NCBI RefSeq assembly: GCF_023333595.1
Contig: NZ_JAIQZM010000014.1
Coordinates: 62,001-126,000, forward strand
Direction of reading: 5' to 3'
Source: Argonema galeatum A003/A1
GTDB lineage: Bacteria > Cyanobacteriota > Cyanobacteriia > Cyanobacteriales > Aerosakkonemataceae
DNA length: 64,000 nt
Every line of letters begins with the position of its first letter. The stretch's first letter is position 1. Of the stretch, positions 18,266-26,458 are shown piece after piece. The notes beneath the pieces were generated by a model. That model ran no database searches. It was given only the letters and a program-made list of their open reading frames with translations, and was not told the DNA's origin. The position numbers and the translations under genes were made by a program.

Positions 18266-20629
18266 ATGACTTTTGACAAACTGCGAAATACGCCGCTTTT
18301 AGCCAAGTTTCGGGAGCGGTTGGAGAGGATGCCGGTGCCAGAAGTGGAAGATTCGCTCTGGCTGCGAGTGCTGGTGCAGGCTTTGGTGGTGGTGGGAATT
18401 ATTGCTACTGATGTGGCGGCTGAAACGCAGATAAGCTTTTGGGCTGTGCCGCTGAGTATTGTGGGTGCGGCGTGGAGTTGGTATAGCCGCCGCAAGCCTA
18501 ATATCCCGGTGAAGTTTTGTATTGCGATCGGAATGCTGGGCGCGTTGGCGTATTTCCTCTCGAATCTGAGGGATTCTCTCAATGATACGCGGTTGATCTT
18601 AGCTGAATTATTAATTCAACTGCAAGTTTTGCACAGCTTTGACTTGCCTCGCCGCAAGGATTTGGGCTATTCGATGGTAATTGGGCTGATTCTGTTGGGG
18701 GTGGCGGCTACCCTGAGTCAGACGATGGCTTTTGCACCGCTGCTGTTGTTGTTTTTAGCGATCGCTTTGCCGGTTTTGGTGCTGGACTACCGATCGCGCC
18801 TGGGACTCTTAGAAACGGTTAGAAGACGTTCCCCAACCGAAATGGGAGAAGGGGGGAAAAAGCCAAAATTAATTTTGCCTTTTCCTTTACGACGCTTGAG
18901 TTTTTTGTTGCTGGTAGTTGTGGGGCTGGGGCTGACTATTTTTGCGTTTTTGCCCAGAGTACCGGGTTATCAACTGCGGACGTTCCCAGTCAGTTCTCCG
19001 ATCCAGTTTACAGATAATCTAGACCCCAGTAACGTTAATAATCCGGGTTATAGAGGCAGGAAGGGTAAGGAAGGTAGCGGTACAGGTAGGGGACAAAACA
19101 AGGAAGAAGGGGCAGGCGAACTGGATGATACTTTTTATTATGGTTTTAATGAGAAGATTAACCAGAATCTGCGGGGCTTTCTGAAGCCGAAAGTGGTGCT
19201 GAGGGTGCGATCGCAAGCAGAGGGATTTTGGCGAGTGCTGGCGTTCGATCGCTACACTGGTCAAGGTTGGGAGATTTCTCGCAATAAACAAGCTTTTAGT
19301 ATCGATCGCCCCAGCTGGTCTTATAAATTTATCCTACCTCCAGCCTTTACCGCCAATCGGATCCAGGAGGTAGTTCAGACTTACACGGTGGTGTCTGAGT
19401 TACCCAACTTAATTCCAGCAATGGCAAATGCTAAGGATCTTTACTTTCCAGCGCAGCAGGTGGCGGTGGATACAGAGGGTAGTATCAGAGGGCCGGGATT
19501 AATTGAAGGGCTGACTTACACGGTGATTTCGGACGTACCTTATCGCGATCGCACGCTTCTAAGTAAAGCTTCCACCAAATATTCCAAGAATATCCAGAAA
19601 TACTATCTGCAAGTTCCTGCTGGTATTAAGGAGAAAGTGCGACAACGCACTGAAGAAATCTTAACCAATGCCCAGAAGGTAGCCAAGACAAATAAACCGA
19701 TCGTCTCTGCTTACGAGAAAGCACTCTACATAGCTCAGTACTTGAAACAGAATCCTAATTACAAGCTGGAAAAAGTGCCGCCCTTTTTAAAGGATAAGGA
19801 AGATTTGGTGTCAGCTTTCCTGTTTGGCTATCAAAACAGTCCTCCGAATCAGAAGATTACAGGCGGCTACGCCGATCATTTCGCTACTGTCTACACGATC
19901 ATGCTGCGATCGATCGGCATTCCAGCCAGGGTAGTCGGTGGTTTTGCACCGGGGGAATTCAATCCTTTTACTGGTTTGTATGTTGTTAAAAACACCGATG
20001 CGTATTTGATGACAGAGGTATTTTTTCCAAAATACGGTTGGTTTGCTTTCGATCCAATTCCCGGACATCCATTGATACCACCATCTATTGAAGAAAACCA
20101 AAGTTTTACGGCAATTGAAAAGTTATGGAAGTGGATTGCGGGTTGGTTGCCTTCACCAGTAAATAATTTTCTGAATAACTTATTCGGTGGAATTATTGGG
20201 TGGATATTTGGTGCGATCGTTTGGTTTTTTGCTTTGTTTAATCAAGGATGGACGGGTTTATTTACTGGTTTGATTGTAGCAATTTGCCTGACTTTCTTGG
20301 GTTGGCTGGGTTGGAATGGTTGGCAATATTGGCGCTATCATCGCTGGCTGAAAAGGTTGCATCCGATGGAAGGTATTTATCAGCAAATGCTGAGATGGCT
20401 TGGGGAACATGGTTTGCGGAAACATCCAGCTTATACGCCGTTTGAGTATGCAAGTGCGTCGCGTCAGCAATATGCTGATGAACGTGGGGAAGCGATTGAA
20501 GAAATTTCCCAAGCTTATGTCAGGTGGCGTTATGGGGGTGAGTCTCCTAATTTGAGTTATTTGCGGCGACGATTGGAAGTTTTGAGAAAGTCGCAGTTGA
20601 GGAAGATGGGAAGGAGGAGAACTGGTTGA
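18266..20629 (+). CDS. TgpA-type transglutaminase-like membrane protein, likely catalytically dead
   Basis: 787 aa. The N-terminal half carries about six membrane segments (DUF3488/TgpA region, about 25-235). A large periplasmic transglutaminase-like domain (about 430-620) is followed by a membrane segment near 660-690 and a cytosolic DUF4129-like tail (YQQMLRWLGEHGLRKHPAYTP). The usual triad is missing: where the family has GxCxxFA this protein has GGYADHFATV (no Cys), and DAHAW is replaced by DAYLM (no His), while RSIGIPARVVGGFAPGEF and GWFAFDPIPGHP are kept. It may work as a peptidoglycan- or protein-binding scaffold. Confidence 0.85.
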   Translation: MTFDKLRNTPLLAKFRERLERMPVPEVEDSLWLRVLVQALVVVGIIATDVAAETQISFWAVPLSIVGAAWSWYSRRKPNIPVKFCIAIGMLGALAYFLSNLRDSLNDTRLILAELLIQLQVLHSFDLPRRKDLGYSMVIGLILLGVAATLSQTMAFAPLLLLFLAIALPVLVLDYRSRLGLLETVRRRSPTEMGEGGKKPKLILPFPLRRLSFLLLVVVGLGLTIFAFLPRVPGYQLRTFPVSSPIQFTDNLDPSNVNNPGYRGRKGKEGSGTGRGQNKEEGAGELDDTFYYGFNEKINQNLRGFLKPKVVLRVRSQAEGFWRVLAFDRYTGQGWEISRNKQAFSIDRPSWSYKFILPPAFTANRIQEVVQTYTVVSELPNLIPAMANAKDLYFPAQQVAVDTEGSIRGPGLIEGLTYTVISDVPYRDRTLLSKASTKYSKNIQKYYLQVPAGIKEKVRQRTEEILTNAQKVAKTNKPIVSAYEKALYIAQYLKQNPNYKLEKVPPFLKDKEDLVSAFLFGYQNSPPNQKITGGYADHFATVYTIMLRSIGIPARVVGGFAPGEFNPFTGLYVVKNTDAYLMTEVFFPKYGWFAFDPIPGHPLIPPSIEENQSFTAIEKLWKWIAGWLPSPVNNFLNNLFGGIIGWIFGAIVWFFALFNQGWTGLFTGLIVAICLTFLGWLGWNGWQYWRYHRWLKRLHPMEGIYQQMLRWLGEHGLRKHPAYTPFEYASASRQQYADERGEAIEEISQAYVRWRYGGESPNLSYLRRRLEVLRKSQLRKMGRRRTG

Positions 20630-20644
20630 GGGGAGATCCCCCCA

Positions 20645-20674
20645 AACCCCCCTTAAAAAGGGGGGCTTTTTTTT
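20645..20674 (+). terminator. Strong intrinsic terminator
   Basis: CCCCCC (20647-20652), a TTAAAAA loop, GGGGGG (20660-20665) and a run of eight T's lie just after the transglutaminase-like gene. Confidence 0.85.
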
Positions 20675-20734
20675 GGAGGAGGATGCGATCGGGCCTACAT
20701 CGCACGCTCTACTATGAATTTGTGGTTGTGTCTC

Positions 20735-20830
20735 GTTTCAGTCCCCTTGCGGGGATGGTTTTAATTACTGATTCGACTAATCAGCCTTGGTTCATCAAAC
20801 TGCGTGCTTCAATCCCCTTGCGGGGAATTG
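20735..20830. CRISPR. Two-copy CRISPR-repeat remnant
   Basis: GTTTCAGTCCCCTTGCGGGG (20735) and GCTTCAATCCCCTTGCGGGG (20806) start 71 bp apart, the spacing of a 36-37 nt repeat plus a 34-35 nt spacer. The hairpin-forming TCCCCTTGCGGGGA is typical of cyanobacterial type III repeats. The 3' halves of the two copies no longer match each other. It lies 1 kb upstream of cas10. A functional array is not visible in this window. Confidence 0.5.
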
Positions 20831-21035
20831 CTAGGAAATGCCCAGCCAATAAAAACACGCTGCAAGCTTTTTGACTGAATACTCTGTTGAGATCAATGTA
20901 CTCTGGCTTTTTTCAGAAGTCAAGTAAGCAGAGGTATACAACAGCCCTGCAACTTTTGGTGTTGTATATTAAAATACCCTTCTCATTTAAAAAATCGGGA
21001 TATAATTATAAGTTAGACCTATAGTGGTATTTACC

Positions 21036-21512
21036 ATGAAACCATATCCAGACGAGTTGCCCAGAGCAAGCACCTATTCTCCTAATCAGCCTTGGTCACA
21101 AACAGCTTTCTTTAACGCCAACATCAAAACTCAATCTCCTGTTAGCCTCAACCCTAACCTGACACTAAATTCAGGATTGACACACAACTACTACGGGATA
21201 CCCCCAGCACTTACAAAGCCTCCCGTTGACTCGCAGATATTGAACAGTCAAAGCATTCAGACACCTAGCAAACCAGATAAAGAGCATCTAGAGGCGAACA
21301 GTAAGCCCCATGTGTCGCAACATTTACCAGTAATCCTACAGTTTTTGGCACAACAATTCACAAGTCCACTCCCAATAGTTTTCGGGGGAGTTGTCAGCTT
21401 GGTAGTTATAGCAATGCTTTTGGGCCCAATGTCAGGCGGTATAAGGGTTAAACTCGACTTGGAAGTTTCTCCCAGCGCTAACCAGATAGAAAAAGCTACT
21501 GGAGCTAAGTAG
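21036..21512 (+). CDS. Unknown protein with one C-terminal membrane segment
   Basis: 158 aa from the ATG at 21036; an in-frame GTG at 21024 is an alternative. The first 100 residues are rich in Pro, Ser, Asn and Gln and probably disordered. One hydrophobic segment (PIVFGGVVSLVVIAMLLG) sits near residues 115-133, followed by a short tail. Not recognised. It lies between the CRISPR-repeat remnant and cas10 and has its own AT-rich leader (20980-21020). An imperfect hairpin at 21533-21570 after the stop may be its terminator. Confidence 0.5.
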   Translation: MKPYPDELPRASTYSPNQPWSQTAFFNANIKTQSPVSLNPNLTLNSGLTHNYYGIPPALTKPPVDSQILNSQSIQTPSKPDKEHLEANSKPHVSQHLPVILQFLAQQFTSPLPIVFGGVVSLVVIAMLLGPMSGGIRVKLDLEVSPSANQIEKATGAK

Positions 21513-21532
21513 CATAACTAACCAACTATCCC

Positions 21533-21570
21533 CGATGACATCGCGGCGGTTTGTCGCCGTGGAGTCATTA
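21533..21570. terminator. Imperfect GC-rich hairpin after the 21036 gene
   Basis: ATGACATCGCGGCG pairs imperfectly with GTCGCCGTGGAGTCAT and is followed by GGGGGTTT. Possible terminator or dispersed palindrome. Confidence 0.45.
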
Positions 21571-21759
21571 GGGGGTTTCTCCAGTATTGCTATCAGGATT
21601 CTTGTGATTCAGGTGCCAAATTCATTCGGGCGATCGCGCCAAACCAACAAATCGCGGTATGGAAGACCCTGCTTCCACCCATAGGCGATAATTGCACAGA
21701 ACTAACAAAGAATAATGCGATCGCCCAATACCCTCAACTGATTTATTTATTGATGTCCT

Positions 21760-24081
21760 ATGACTCACCCTGATGTTGCGCTCAATGCTGCAAAGCAAGT
21801 TGCCCAAGAAGCCGTCAAGGTACTTCTTGATTGGGCAGATCCGGAGTTAGCTAAGAATTGTCCCTCCTCAACTGAGGAAGATGCTGTTACAAAAGCAAAG
21901 AATATTTTATCTTGGCCTAGCGATCGCAACCTGAAACCATTGAGGTTGTTGTTTGACGGAGTAAAGCTCGATAAAGGTCAAGACAGAAAGTATTATTGGC
22001 CTGCACGAGCGATCGCAGATAGTGACCCCAACATTCCTTATCCTCAAATTGAGCCACCGACACCAGCAGAACTAGAATGCCTGAAATTGCAAATTAAAGA
22101 TGAAATTGGTCAGCTTCAACTAAAGCAGGAAGACTGGCAAAACCTGTCGCTGTTAACGCTAATTTTCGAGAAATTTGGCTCCTATATCAGCTTTGGCGAA
22201 TCCGATGTCGCTTTGGTCGATATAGCGCGGAGTACGGGAGCGATCGCCGCAGCGTTAGCCAAAAATCCCGCAGCAACGCCTCTGAGTTTGGTAGCAGGCG
22301 ATCTGTCAGGCATTCAAAAATTCATCTACACCATTTCTTCTGATGGCGCACTCAAATCCCTCCGCGCTAGAAGTTTTTATTTAGAATTAGTCACTGAAGA
22401 AGTTGTCCAACAACTCCTAGCAAGTTTAGAGTTACCCCGCACTAATGTAATTTATGCCGGAGGTGGCAACTTATATTTATTGGCATCTGCTACAGACAAG
22501 ACAAAGGACTCTGTAGAAAAGGTGCGCGAACAACTGAATCAATGGCTTTTGAAACAATTTCAAGGCAAAGTATTTCTGGCTCTCGACTGCTTAGATTTTC
22601 CAGTTCAAGATGTTAGCGATCGGCAATTTGCTGTTCACTGGACAAAGGTCACTAAGAACTTGGCTGGACAAAAATCGCGTAAATTTGCCGACCAAATTTC
22701 TGAATTTATAAAACCGCATCACAGTCATACACCCTGCAAGGTTTGTCATCGGGATGACGTGAAAGAGGAAGACTTGCAACCTCTGAATGAAGATAATTCT
22801 GTTTTAGCTTGCGAAACTTGTTGCAGTATGTTTGATTTGGGCGGTAAATTGTTTGGAGTTAAGGCAATAGTGCGAACGTCTGAAAAAGATATAGCAGGCG
22901 AACCGCCTAGAATCTCTTTTGAACTTCCTGCTACTGCTAAACTTCCTGCTGCCAATATTTACTATCATCTATTTGAGGACTGGAAACAAATCGTCAAAGG
23001 TACTAATACAGTATTGTTAGTAAATGACTGGACTGTAGAAAGATATCGATTTCGTAATTTTCGCAATCCCGTACCTCTGCTGTTAGGAAACTATGGTAAG
23101 CGTAGCGAAGTAGAATCAGGTTTTATCCGAGCGGGTGAGATGGCAGAAATTGCCAAAGGAATCAATCGAGTTGGCTATCTCCGAATGGATGTAGACAGAC
23201 TCGGACAGATTTTTGCTAAAGGATTAAACGAACATAAACATCAAATCTTACCAAAGCTAGCTGGACTTTCTAGGCAAATGAGTTACTTTTTTAAGGTCTA
23301 TCTAAACAGTTTAGCAGCAGATAGAACGAGAAATTTACCCGATAATATTAAACAGCTAACAGACAATGACCGTCTCAATCTGCTGTTTATATACGCCGGA
23401 GGGGATGATTTATTTGTTAGTGGTGCTTGGGATGAAGTCGTGGAATTTGCCTTTGATGTTTATCAGTCTTTTCGTGCTTATACGGGGAGACACCCAGATA
23501 TTACTATATCCGCAGGAATTAGTATTGATGATGTTAAATTTCCTCTATATCAAGCTGCAAAAGCATCGGGTGAAGCTGAAGATGCGGCTAAAGGAAATGG
23601 TAAAGATAGCTTAGGTTTATTTGGTCAGGTTTTCAAGTGGGATGAGTGGCTGGGGAATGACAAAAAGATAAAAGTTGCAGATATAGAAGTAATTAACTCT
23701 GAAACCAAAGCCTATCTCGGAACAGAAGAGTTGAGTTTATTTGGGGTTTTGCCTTTCGTGAAGATATTAGAACTAGAATTAAATTATTCTCGCAGTTTTA
23801 TCCGTAACCTTTTACTGACGGCTCAACTGCAAGAGCAGATGATTAAGGAAGTAGAAGAAAATCGAAAACATCAACAGTATGAAGGGCAAATTAAAGATAT
23901 GCGATATTATTTGCATTTACCAAAAATAGCTTATACTTTAGCAAGATTACCGAATAATGTGAGAGATTCTGCTTGCTTTCAAACCGTTAGGACTTCCTTC
24001 CTGAGTCCGTATAACGCGCCTTATTTTCGAGCGATCGCAACTTGGATCGAATTACTAAACCGTTCAAAACAGGATAAATAG
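21760..24081 (+). CDS. cas10: Type III-A CRISPR Cas10/Csm1, cyclase active site intact, no HD domain seen
   Basis: 773 aa large subunit of the Csm complex. The two palm domains are visible: an inactive first palm (NVIYAGGGNLYLLA, with LSGIQKFIYTIS before it) and the second palm with the cyclase motif (LLFIYAGGDDLFVSG), which turns ATP into cyclic oligoadenylates on target-RNA binding. A zinc ribbon lies between them (CKVCHRDD and CETCCSMFDLGG). The N-terminal 150 residues lack any HD dyad such as HDIGK, so the ssDNA nuclease of most Cas10 proteins appears absent and signalling would be the main output. The C-terminal tail codons are repeated twice downstream (see the duplication entry). Confidence 0.9.
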   Translation: MTHPDVALNAAKQVAQEAVKVLLDWADPELAKNCPSSTEEDAVTKAKNILSWPSDRNLKPLRLLFDGVKLDKGQDRKYYWPARAIADSDPNIPYPQIEPPTPAELECLKLQIKDEIGQLQLKQEDWQNLSLLTLIFEKFGSYISFGESDVALVDIARSTGAIAAALAKNPAATPLSLVAGDLSGIQKFIYTISSDGALKSLRARSFYLELVTEEVVQQLLASLELPRTNVIYAGGGNLYLLASATDKTKDSVEKVREQLNQWLLKQFQGKVFLALDCLDFPVQDVSDRQFAVHWTKVTKNLAGQKSRKFADQISEFIKPHHSHTPCKVCHRDDVKEEDLQPLNEDNSVLACETCCSMFDLGGKLFGVKAIVRTSEKDIAGEPPRISFELPATAKLPAANIYYHLFEDWKQIVKGTNTVLLVNDWTVERYRFRNFRNPVPLLLGNYGKRSEVESGFIRAGEMAEIAKGINRVGYLRMDVDRLGQIFAKGLNEHKHQILPKLAGLSRQMSYFFKVYLNSLAADRTRNLPDNIKQLTDNDRLNLLFIYAGGDDLFVSGAWDEVVEFAFDVYQSFRAYTGRHPDITISAGISIDDVKFPLYQAAKASGEAEDAAKGNGKDSLGLFGQVFKWDEWLGNDKKIKVADIEVINSETKAYLGTEELSLFGVLPFVKILELELNYSRSFIRNLLLTAQLQEQMIKEVEENRKHQQYEGQIKDMRYYLHLPKIAYTLARLPNNVRDSACFQTVRTSFLSPYNAPYFRAIATWIELLNRSKQDK

Positions 24082-24083
24082 CC

Positions 24084-24168
24084 ATGACAAGCTCAGGCTA
24101 AAGGATTGCAAACAGAAAGTCCGCGAATTCTAGAACATTTATTTGGTCAGCAACAGCAAGGAGAATAA
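24084..24168 (+). pseudogene. Decayed copy of the 24244 coiled-coil gene
   Basis: It starts ATGACAAGC like the intact gene, hits a TAA after five codons, then matches its 3' end (AAAGGATTGCAAACAGAAA and a TTTATTTGGTCAGCAA-type stretch, ending in TAA). The middle is deleted. Confidence 0.7.
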
Positions 24169-24243
24169 GGTATATTGGTTAATAATGGATGAGGCGATCG
24201 CAACTTGAATCGAATTACTAAACCGTAAACAGGAGAGACAGCG

Positions 24244-24513
24244 ATGACAAACGCATCAAACGGTGACAGAATAGATCGGATAGAGACAGTGATGGAGCAG
24301 CTTACAGGGCGTGTAGATACTCTAGTCATTCTCATGGCTGACTTCCGTGAAAGCCAACTCCAAAGTCAGCAAGAACATTTACAATTGCTGCGGGTTATTG
24401 CTCAACAGCAAGGAGAAATTGTGGAGATAAAAAGAGATATTAAAGGATTGCAAACAGAAAATCACCGCCTTTTGGAATATTTATTCGGTCAGCAAGGAAA
24501 AGGCTCGTCATAG
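24244..24513 (+). CDS. Small coiled-coil protein inside the CRISPR operon
   Basis: 89 aa, almost entirely heptad-like: RIDRIETVMEQLTGRVDTL, then QSQQEHLQLLRVIAQQQGEI and ENHRLLEYLFGQQG. Such short coiled-coil proteins are widespread in filamentous cyanobacteria and often sit beside mobile or defence genes. Here it lies between cas10 and csm2 and is co-directional, within a duplicated segment. No function is known; it may be a passenger. Confidence 0.7.
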   Translation: MTNASNGDRIDRIETVMEQLTGRVDTLVILMADFRESQLQSQQEHLQLLRVIAQQQGEIVEIKRDIKGLQTENHRLLEYLFGQQGKGSS

Positions 24514-24596
24514 GCATTAACGTATGGTACTTGCTGGCGATCGCAACTTGGATTGAACTACTCAACCGATCGTAAAATATAGGAATCAGGACACGC

Positions 24597-25472
24597 ATGA
24601 ATAAGGTAATTGTCAACCAATATATACCAGACTATGTTTCGCCCCCAGGTGAGACACTTTTAGAAACTATTGAAGAACTTGGGATATCACAAGATGATTT
24701 GGCAAAACGAATCAATATCACCAAAAAGGAAGTTGATGAAATTATTGCTGGAAAAGCGGCAATTAGGACCGAATTGGCGCTGCAACTAGATCAAGTTTTA
24801 GGTATCCCAGCAAGTTTTTGGAATAATCGCGAACGAAATTACCGGGATGCTTTAGCTCGGCGATTATTACCACAGAGTTTAAATTTTTCAGAAACTGAAT
24901 TAACCTCAAAATCTATGACTCAACAACCTATAAAACCAAAGCAAATTGTCAAGCCTGGTCAGCAAGAAAAAACCACCGATACAGCTAACTCTGTTGTTCG
25001 GGAGAAGAGCCAGACTGCTACTGCACAAGCAAAGGATATCGTTAAGGAAATTAAAGACACTATCGATAAGCTAAGCTCTCTCAAAGACTATCCGATCCGC
25101 GACTTGGTTAAACACGCTGAGGAATTTGGCCCATACCTAAAAAATCAAAGGTTGGAAACTAACCAAATTCGCAAGTTTTTGGATGCTGTCAATCAGCTAA
25201 AAGCGAGGCTAGCTCAAGATGAAGATGAAACTATTAAGCAGGGTAAAACCGAGGAGGAAAAAGCCAAATTAAGATTTGGTAAAATTGAGTCTGATGTAGT
25301 TTTACTAAAACCTAAACTCGCCTATGCAGCCGCCAGACAAAAAGCTGCCAAACCTTTAAGTGATGTTATGTCAGCAGCGCTCGACAAAGTATATAGCTCA
25401 GAAGATTTCGATCGTCTGGTTCAACTGATTGAATCAATCATTGCCTATCACAAAGCCGAAGGTGGAAAATAA
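24597..25472 (+). CDS. csm2: HigA-type antitoxin HTH fused to Csm2
   Basis: 291 aa, more than twice the length of ordinary Csm2. Residues about 8-88 are a HigA/VapI-type HTH antitoxin domain: YIPDYVSPPGETLLETIEEL, SQDDLAKRINITKKEVDEII and ALQLDQVLGIPASFWNNRER. A Gln/Thr/Lys-rich linker (about 95-145) follows. Residues about 150-290 are Csm2, the small subunit that lines the Csm filament: IRDLVKHAEEFGPYLK, LETNQIRKFLDAVNQLKAR, LKPKLAYAAARQ and the C-terminal DRLVQLIESIIAYHK. Both halves are convincing by motif. csm3 starts 2 bp after the stop, so the fusion is made with the complex. Confidence 0.9.
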   Translation: MNKVIVNQYIPDYVSPPGETLLETIEELGISQDDLAKRINITKKEVDEIIAGKAAIRTELALQLDQVLGIPASFWNNRERNYRDALARRLLPQSLNFSETELTSKSMTQQPIKPKQIVKPGQQEKTTDTANSVVREKSQTATAQAKDIVKEIKDTIDKLSSLKDYPIRDLVKHAEEFGPYLKNQRLETNQIRKFLDAVNQLKARLAQDEDETIKQGKTEEEKAKLRFGKIESDVVLLKPKLAYAAARQKAAKPLSDVMSAALDKVYSSEDFDRLVQLIESIIAYHKAEGGK

Positions 25473-25474
25473 CT

Positions 25475-26458
25475 ATGCCTGCATCATTAACCCAAAAACA
25501 TTTACTTGGTAAATTTCGCCTCACCAGTACGCTAAATGTTGAAACTGGTTTGCACATTGGCGGCGGTGGGGAAAACCTGGATATTGGAGGATTAGATAAG
25601 CCTATAATTCGCGATCCGTTGACACAATATCCTTATTTGCCGGGATCGTCAATTAAAGGTAAACTTCGTTCGATTCTAGAGCGATTGTTAAATAAACCCC
25701 TAAATCGAGGGGGAGGAAGCGGTACTTATCGCTATGAAAGCGATGATTTAGCAGATGGTTATACAGAAATTGACGGACTGGATATACCTTATGAAGGCGC
25801 TCGTACTTGTCAAATTAGCCGGATATTTGGTTCTACTGGTGGCTCGAAATTTTGGCTTAAAACTGCTGTGGCGGCGGAAGAATTAGATGAAAAAGATAAT
25901 CCAAAGAAAATTATAAAAGGGGAGGAATACATCCAGATTAAACGAGGACGTAATGCTCCCGCTCGTTTGATTGTCCGAGACTGTCATTTATTCAAAGATT
26001 CGGCGGAACAACTGAAGAGAGTTGATACTGGGTTATATATGACTGAGTGGAAGTTTGAAAATGGGATCGATCGCGTGACAGCAGCAGCAAATCCCAGACA
26101 GGTAGAGCGCGTACCAGCAGGGTCAAAATTCCAGTTTGAATTAATTTACACGGTTGAAGATGCAAATCAAGCTGTGGAGGATTTGCAGAATATTGCGATC
26201 GCACTCGCCATCCTCGAAGATGACGCGCTTGGCGGACACGGTTCTCGCGGTTACGGGAAAATTAAATTCGATAAATTGGAATTGTTCTACCGCAATTTGA
26301 CGCAATACCAACAAGTTACCAGCACTACTATAAAAGCAGCGAGTCTCCAATCAATTCAAAGCTTCGCTGATACTGCCGCACTTCTGGATAATTTCGGAAG
26401 TTTGAGCAATGAAATTCAGCAGAATTTACTGTCAGGAAAGGGAAGTACAGATGAGTGA
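25475..26458 (+). CDS. csm3: Csm3 RAMP protein, target-RNA-cleaving backbone subunit
   Basis: 327 aa Cas7-family protein forming the crRNA-binding backbone of the Csm complex. It has the N-terminal LTSTLNVETGLHIGGGGENL, a conserved aspartate in GGLDKPIIRDP (Asp41, the likely RNase residue), PYLPGSSIKGKLRSILE and a C-terminal GGHGSRGYGKIKF glycine-rich loop. It is longer than the usual ~220 aa, with an insertion around residues 70-160. csm4 overlaps its last 8 bp. Confidence 0.9.
   Translation: MPASLTQKHLLGKFRLTSTLNVETGLHIGGGGENLDIGGLDKPIIRDPLTQYPYLPGSSIKGKLRSILERLLNKPLNRGGGSGTYRYESDDLADGYTEIDGLDIPYEGARTCQISRIFGSTGGSKFWLKTAVAAEELDEKDNPKKIIKGEEYIQIKRGRNAPARLIVRDCHLFKDSAEQLKRVDTGLYMTEWKFENGIDRVTAAANPRQVERVPAGSKFQFELIYTVEDANQAVEDLQNIAIALAILEDDALGGHGSRGYGKIKFDKLELFYRNLTQYQQVTSTTIKAASLQSIQSFADTAALLDNFGSLSNEIQQNLLSGKGSTDE

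Larger units (their letters stand above)
24031..24596. repeat. Tandem duplication of the cas10 3' end plus coiled-coil gene
   Basis: The cas10 tail (GCGATCGCAACTTGGATCGA...) at 24031 recurs at 24194 and 24537. Each of the first two copies is followed by a copy of the small coiled-coil gene: a decayed one at 24084-24168 and an intact one at 24244-24513. Unit lengths are 163 and 343 bp. Confidence 0.8.

Noticed and set aside
20626-20874. 82-codon frame after the transglutaminase-like gene
   Set aside because: Runs across a terminator and the CRISPR-repeat remnant; not a gene.
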